The notes beneath the pieces were generated by a model that was not told the origin of the DNA, searched no databases, and saw only the letters and a program-made list of their open reading frames with translations. Both the position numbers and the translations under genes were made by a program. Below, one piece after another: positions 60,386 through 64,000 of a DNA stretch of 64,000 nt (position 1 is its first letter; the number at the start of each line of letters is the position of its first letter). Location: assembly GCA_937943045.1 (NCBI GenBank), contig CALEBN010000066.1, positions 35,606-99,605 on the forward strand. The letters run 5' to 3'. Source of the stretch: an uncultured Collinsella sp. (lineage in GTDB: Bacteria; Actinomycetota; Coriobacteriia; Coriobacteriales; Coriobacteriaceae).

Positions 60386-62110
60386 CTACTCACCTCCCTT
60401 CATTTGCGATTCCGCGATGGCACGGTACACCTCGCAGGTTTCCATAAGCTCGCCATGCGTGCCCAGTCCCACAACCTCGCCGTCCTTGAGCACGACAATC
60501 TGGTCGGCATGCAAGATCGTCGAAATGCGCTGCGCGATGATGAGCACCGCAGCGTCACGCGTCTCGTCTTGCAACGCATGGCGCAGGGCGGCATCGGTCT
60601 TAAAGTCCAGGGCCGAGAAACTGTCATCGAAGATATATAGATCGGCATGCTTCATGAGCGCACGGGCGATAGCCAGACGCTGGCGCTGGCCGCCCGAAAA
60701 GTTCGTGCCGCCCTGCGCCACCGGGGTATCGAGTCCCTGCGGCTGATCGAGCACAAAGGTGCTCTGGGCAACCTGGAGTGCATGAAGCATGTCGGCCTCG
60801 GTCGCGTCTTCGTTGCCAAAGCGCAGATTGCTTGCTACGGTGCCCGAGAACAGCCATGCCTTTTGCGGCACATAGGCAATGCGCCCGCGAATCTCGTCTT
60901 GCGAAAGGTCGCGCAGGTCGACGCCGTCCAGGCGAATGGCGCCCTTGGTGGCGTCGTGGAAGCGCAGCAGGAGCTTGGCCACCGTCGACTTGCCCGAACC
61001 CGTCGAGCCGACGATCGCGGTCGTCTGACCGCGGCGACAGGTAAAGTTCAGATCGCACAGCGTGTCCTCGTCGGCATCGTCAAAACGAAACGACATATGA
61101 TCGAACACAGCGACCGCGCCGGCTCCGTCCTTTGAGTCGGACGTGCCCGCGTCGAGCGCACCCTCACCATCGACGATGCTCGGCTCAATCTCCAGCACCT
61201 GCTGCGCACGGTTGAGGCACGCCGCGGCGCGCGGAAGCGTCAGAATCACCATCTGCGCCATCATCACAAAGAAAAGAATCAGGATCGCGTATTCCAACAC
61301 GGCCGAAATGCTGCCGATTTGCATGGCGTGGACGCCCACGCGGTTGCCGCCCACCCACAGCACCGCCACCTCGGCGATGTTCATCAAAAAGAAGCTGGAG
61401 CTGTCGAGGCCCACAAACAGGTGGTTGACCTTGATGGCGTTGGCCGCGTAATCGCTAAACACCTCGTCCAGGCGCTGCTCCTCGTGGCGCTCCTTGTTAA
61501 ATGCGCGGATGACGCGCACGCCCACGATGTTCTCGCGCAGCACCACGTTCATGCGGTCGATAAAGCTCTGCAGGCGCATAAAAATCGGCGCGGCGTTAGC
61601 CACCGTAAAGACCGCCGCCACCAGCACGATCGCAACCACCACGCCCAGCAGCGTGCCCATGGCGGGATCGATGAACCAAGCAAAAATGATGCCTGCCACG
61701 GCCAAGAATGGCACCGGCAACACCAGCTGAATCGTCTGAAGGACAGCTTGCTGAATCACGTTGATGTCGTTGAGCGAGCGTGTGATCATCGAACCCGTGC
61801 CAAAGCGCTCAAAGTCGCTGGCGGACAGCTCGAGCGACTTGTCGTACACGGCATTGCGGATATCGCAGGCCACGTTGGCGGCCAGGCGCGCCGAAAGATA
61901 GCAGCCCAGCACCGTGCCGCCGCTGGCCATGCCGGTCGCGATAAGCATGTACAGGCCGTTACGTAAAATATAGTCGACATCGCCCGTGGTAATACCGGTG
62001 TTGACCATGTTCGCCAGCATCGTGGGAACCAACAGCGTACCGACGTTATCTATCAGCACCGCAAACAGCGTCACTGCGACAAGTCCTCGATAGGGCTTCA
62101 AAAACCTCAT
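60386..62110 (-). CDS. ABC exporter half-transporter, degenerate-site subunit (pair 3)
   Basis: 574 residues. Six-helix domain (MRFLKPYRGLVAVTLFAVLIDNVGTLLVPTMLANMV...), Walker A GSTGSGKST, signature FSGGQRQR, Walker B LYIFDDSFSALDFKTDAALR with Asp for the catalytic Glu. ATG 62110 overlaps the MarR stop (TAATG), showing translational coupling; the upstream GTG at 62122 is less likely. Paralogous to the pair 2 subunit at 47060. Confidence 0.9.
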   Translation of the reverse strand: MRFLKPYRGLVAVTLFAVLIDNVGTLLVPTMLANMVNTGITTGDVDYILRNGLYMLIATGMASGGTVLGCYLSARLAANVACDIRNAVYDKSLELSASDFERFGTGSMITRSLNDINVIQQAVLQTIQLVLPVPFLAVAGIIFAWFIDPAMGTLLGVVVAIVLVAAVFTVANAAPIFMRLQSFIDRMNVVLRENIVGVRVIRAFNKERHEEQRLDEVFSDYAANAIKVNHLFVGLDSSSFFLMNIAEVAVLWVGGNRVGVHAMQIGSISAVLEYAILILFFVMMAQMVILTLPRAAACLNRAQQVLEIEPSIVDGEGALDAGTSDSKDGAGAVAVFDHMSFRFDDADEDTLCDLNFTCRRGQTTAIVGSTGSGKSTVAKLLLRFHDATKGAIRLDGVDLRDLSQDEIRGRIAYVPQKAWLFSGTVASNLRFGNEDATEADMLHALQVAQSTFVLDQPQGLDTPVAQGGTNFSGGQRQRLAIARALMKHADLYIFDDSFSALDFKTDAALRHALQDETRDAAVLIIAQRISTILHADQIVVLKDGEVVGLGTHGELMETCEVYRAIAESQMKGGE

Positions 62111-62610
62111 TAGCAGTCGCACGGCTCCCCCTCACGTTGATTCTCCGACTGATCTTCGGCTGCCACCTGCCGCTTAAATGCCTCGCACTCGTCACCCAGG
62201 ACTTGAGAAAATTTGCCGATCAAGCGCATAATCTCGCGCTGCTCCCATGGCTCGAGGGCATCGAAGGCTCTCTGCTCGGCCCCTTGCGCCGGCAGCGCAT
62301 AACGCTCGGCAAATCGCCTGCCCTCTTCGGTCAGGCTCACAACCTTGTTCTTGCGACTGCCTTCGGCAAACTCCAGCGTGGCGAAACCCCGCGCCGTCAA
62401 GGTTTTAATGGCCGAGTTGATGGTCTGTTTGCTATAGAACCATTCGCTTGTCAGACGACTCACAGCGATGCTGCCGCCGGCCGTGCTGGTGTCGACGAGC
62501 ACCCAGTAGGCGCAATCCGAAAGACCGCAGGCGCGTGAGAACTCCGAATAGATATGCTCAAGTCCATTGAGCATCCGGTCGAAATCGACCAGCGTAACCG
62601 CGCTATTCAT
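62110..62610 (-). CDS. MarR family transcriptional regulator (pair 3 operon)
   Basis: 166 residues. Winged helix SEWFYSKQTINSAIKTLTARGFATLEFAEGSRKNKVVSLTEEGRRFAERYA, with the wing at SRKNK. N-terminus VDFDRMLNGLEHIYSEFSRACGLSDCAYWVL. First gene of the operon with the two ABC subunits; it is unlike the MarR at 14689 in sequence although the gene order is the same. Probably autorepresses through the inverted repeat in its promoter. Confidence 0.88.
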   Translation of the reverse strand: MNSAVTLVDFDRMLNGLEHIYSEFSRACGLSDCAYWVLVDTSTAGGSIAVSRLTSEWFYSKQTINSAIKTLTARGFATLEFAEGSRKNKVVSLTEEGRRFAERYALPAQGAEQRAFDALEPWEQREIMRLIGKFSQVLGDECEAFKRQVAAEDQSENQREGEPCDC

Positions 62611-62632
62611 CTATCCCGCCATTCGATTGTCC

Positions 62633-62683
62633 GAGTTTTGACTAATTTGTTTTTAGATTAGTCCGAATTTTGACTATCGTCAA
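62633..62683 (-). promoter_or_regulatory. Promoter and operator of the pair 3 MarR/ABC operon
   Basis: On the minus strand TTGACG (62683-62678), 17-base spacer, TAATCT (62660-62655). GACTAAT (62640-62646) and ATTAGTC (62657-62663) form an inverted repeat covering the -10 region, and GAnTTTTGACTA is directly repeated at 62633 and 62665. This fits MarR autorepression. Confidence 0.65.
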
Positions 62684-62789
62684 TAAGCTCGATATATATG
62701 GTCGGCTCTTCATTGCACATCGACAGTAAAAGACCGCCGGCGCGGGGGCGGCGCAGGCGGTCACGCGAGAATAGCGATGTATTTGCCCG

Positions 62790-63080
62790 TTAGGCAGCGA
62801 CGGCCTCGTAGACCGTAGCGCCCGCAAAGCTGTCGTGCAGGCTCTTGCCGCAGATCCAAGGCAGCTCGACGACCTCGCAGACCGTGTTGACCAGCTCAGA
62901 GCAATCAGTAAAGTGGCCCTTATCGTTGAGGGTCTCGCAATCCTGAACACGCCAATAGCCATCGGTGTGCGTGATGTAGTACTCGTGATCGTTGATCGAC
63001 ACGAAAGCGCGCGTCTTGGAACGCAGCAGCTTCAGAAATCCTTCGAAGTCAGTCTCGACGACATCTCCAGCCTGGAACAT
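62790..63080 (-). CDS. Small uncharacterised protein
   Basis: 96 residues, start ATG 63080 behind a perfect GGAGGT site. MFQAGDVVETDFEGFLKLLRSKTRAFVSINDHEYYITHTDGYWRVQDCETLNDKGHFTDCSELVNTVCEVVELPW... is a compact acidic soluble protein with three cysteines and many aromatic residues. No family recognised. It is isolated, between the MarR operon and the nitroreductase, on the MarR strand. Confidence 0.65.
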   Translation of the reverse strand: MFQAGDVVETDFEGFLKLLRSKTRAFVSINDHEYYITHTDGYWRVQDCETLNDKGHFTDCSELVNTVCEVVELPWICGKSLHDSFAGATVYEAVAA

Positions 63081-63183
63081 GATAGTTACCTCCTGGCCCA
63101 GCGCCACCACAGCGCATTGATAAACATTGGTACCCCTTTAGTAAAACCTTTATCAACGGATATGCGCCCATGTTTTAGGCAAG

Positions 63184-63210
63184 TGGTAAAAAACCGCAGG
63201 GTAGACGGGA
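63184..63210. repeat. Partial match to the foldback family 1 core
   Basis: AAAAAACCGCAGGGTAGACG at 63184 onward resembles AAAACCGCAGGTAGACGG of copies A and B with one extra G. No long matching arms are visible around it, so it may be a decayed copy. Confidence 0.4.
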
Positions 63211-63375
63211 TAAAACGTTTAACCATCTCATTAGCTTCTCACATTCTTGCCGCAGTTTTATGCAAGCCGACTTTTCCGATTGGTGGCTATTGCTGTTTGG
63301 GGCCCTCTGCACGATTACGGCTACGGCACGACGGGTAAGAACGGAGCATCTGCAACGTCATCGCTAGGAGAACCC

Positions 63376-63903
63376 ATGGAGACCATCGAAGCGCTCATCC
63401 ATCGCCGTAGCTGCCGCAACTACAGCGATCGCCCCGTCGAGGCAGAAAAGCTCGCACGCATTATCGAGGCAGGCCAGTACGCGCCGAGCGGCATGGGACG
63501 TCAGCCGGTCACGTTTGTCGCCGTTACCGATCCCGCGACCGTCGAGCGTCTCTCGCAGCTCAACGCCCAAGTTATGGGCAGCGATGGCGATCCCTTCTAC
63601 GGGGCCAAGACTGTTGTGGTAGTGCTCGTCGACCGCAGCGTGCCCACGCACCTGGAAGACGGCTCGCTCGCCATGGGCAACCTGCTTAACGCAGCCTATG
63701 CGCTGGGCGTCGATTCGTGTTGGATCCACCGCGCGCACGAGGTCTTTGACTCACCCGAGGGACTGGAACTGCTGGCCAAGTGGGGTCTGCCCGCCGACGG
63801 AAGCTTGCGCGGTGTGGGCAACTGCATTCTGGGCTACGCCGAGGACACCCTTCCCAAGGCCAAGCCTCGCCGCGACAACGTGGTGTATGTTCCGCCGTTC
63901 TAA
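63376..63903 (+). CDS. Nitroreductase family protein
   Basis: 175 residues, a minimal nitroreductase. METIEALIHRRSCRNYSDRPVEAEKLARIIEAGQYAPSGMGRQPVTFVAV contains the RRSxRxY and APSG FMN-contact motifs; NLLNAAYALGVDSCWIHRA and GVGNCILGYAEDTLP complete the fold. Probably an FMN oxidoreductase for quinones or nitro compounds. ATG 63376 follows AGGAG. It differs clearly from the longer nitroreductase at 35634. Confidence 0.88.
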   Translation: METIEALIHRRSCRNYSDRPVEAEKLARIIEAGQYAPSGMGRQPVTFVAVTDPATVERLSQLNAQVMGSDGDPFYGAKTVVVVLVDRSVPTHLEDGSLAMGNLLNAAYALGVDSCWIHRAHEVFDSPEGLELLAKWGLPADGSLRGVGNCILGYAEDTLPKAKPRRDNVVYVPPF

Positions 63904-63964
63904 CGAACGGCGGACCCGTTGACGCTGCGCGAGCCGCATTCACGCCAATCTGACGTTCAATTTC

Positions 63965-63993
63965 AAGGGCGCGACCAGAAGGTCAGCGCCCTT
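63965..63993 (+). terminator. Intrinsic terminator after the nitroreductase
   Basis: AAGGGCGC.GACC pairs with GGTC.GCGCCCTT around AGAA, followed by TCATTTC. Confidence 0.75.
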
Positions 63994-64000
63994 TCATTTC

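Overview
This window looks like the chromosome of a high-GC Gram-positive gut bacterium of the Coriobacteriia, most probably Collinsella or a close relative. That placement is an inference. It rests on the high GC with C/G-biased third positions, sortase-type surface proteins, an LtaS-like synthase, heterodimeric ABC exporters with MarR regulators, and many copies of a TGTGACAAAGGG...CCCTTTGTCACA intergenic palindrome. No ribosomal RNA is present. There is one tRNA-Ser(TGA) and one small SRP RNA.

Layout. 1-2885: the end of an aldose-1-epimerase-like gene, a membrane protein and an MFS exporter. 2986-12277: an integrated element of lower GC with a Tn916-type tyrosine integrase, a serine resolvase and mostly membrane or zinc-ribbon cargo, bounded by a 93-bp direct repeat taken from the 5' end of a low-molecular-weight tyrosine phosphatase gene; a degraded third copy inside suggests two tandem insertions. 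12229-14000: the phosphatase, a small Cys-rich protein and a pyridoxal kinase. 14600-18911: MarR plus a two-gene ABC exporter. 19038-23464: a LysR regulator divergent from an SDR / OFA-type MFS / Gfo-Idh operon. 23876-30641: Tex, a transaldolase-like aldolase, a HAD phosphatase and RlmKL. 30736-35474: a KdpDE-like two-component system, a small membrane protein and the K+ transporter Kup. 35634-38995: nitroreductase and LtaS-like synthase. 39435-43523: a giant surface-protein gene interrupted by two in-frame stops and flanked on both sides by related repeats. 44325-48916: flavodoxin and a second ABC pair. 49254-53364: SRP RNA, a VWA surface protein, a TadA-glycerate kinase fusion and tRNA-Ser. 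53368-58260: TetR, LemA, IlvE, DedA and CysE. 58369-62610: a third MarR/ABC-pair operon. 62790-63903: a small unknown gene and a nitroreductase.

The most unusual signals are not protein genes. (1) Two leaders of nearly identical length and fold (3167-3397 and 9083-9311), each with a 13-bp closing stem, a conserved ACTGTGG...TCCTCC segment and a hairpin that buries the Shine-Dalgarno sequence, precede two genes of the integrated element; they look like a cis-regulatory RNA class. (2) Several intergenic foldback elements have long perfect inverted arms. In two families the central core is conserved between copies while the arms differ, as if the arms were made by inverted duplication of the flank. 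(3) A 62-bp hairpin minisatellite and inverted copies of one foldback family bracket the giant surface-protein gene. All of this comes from reading the sequence by eye, with no database search or folding run.
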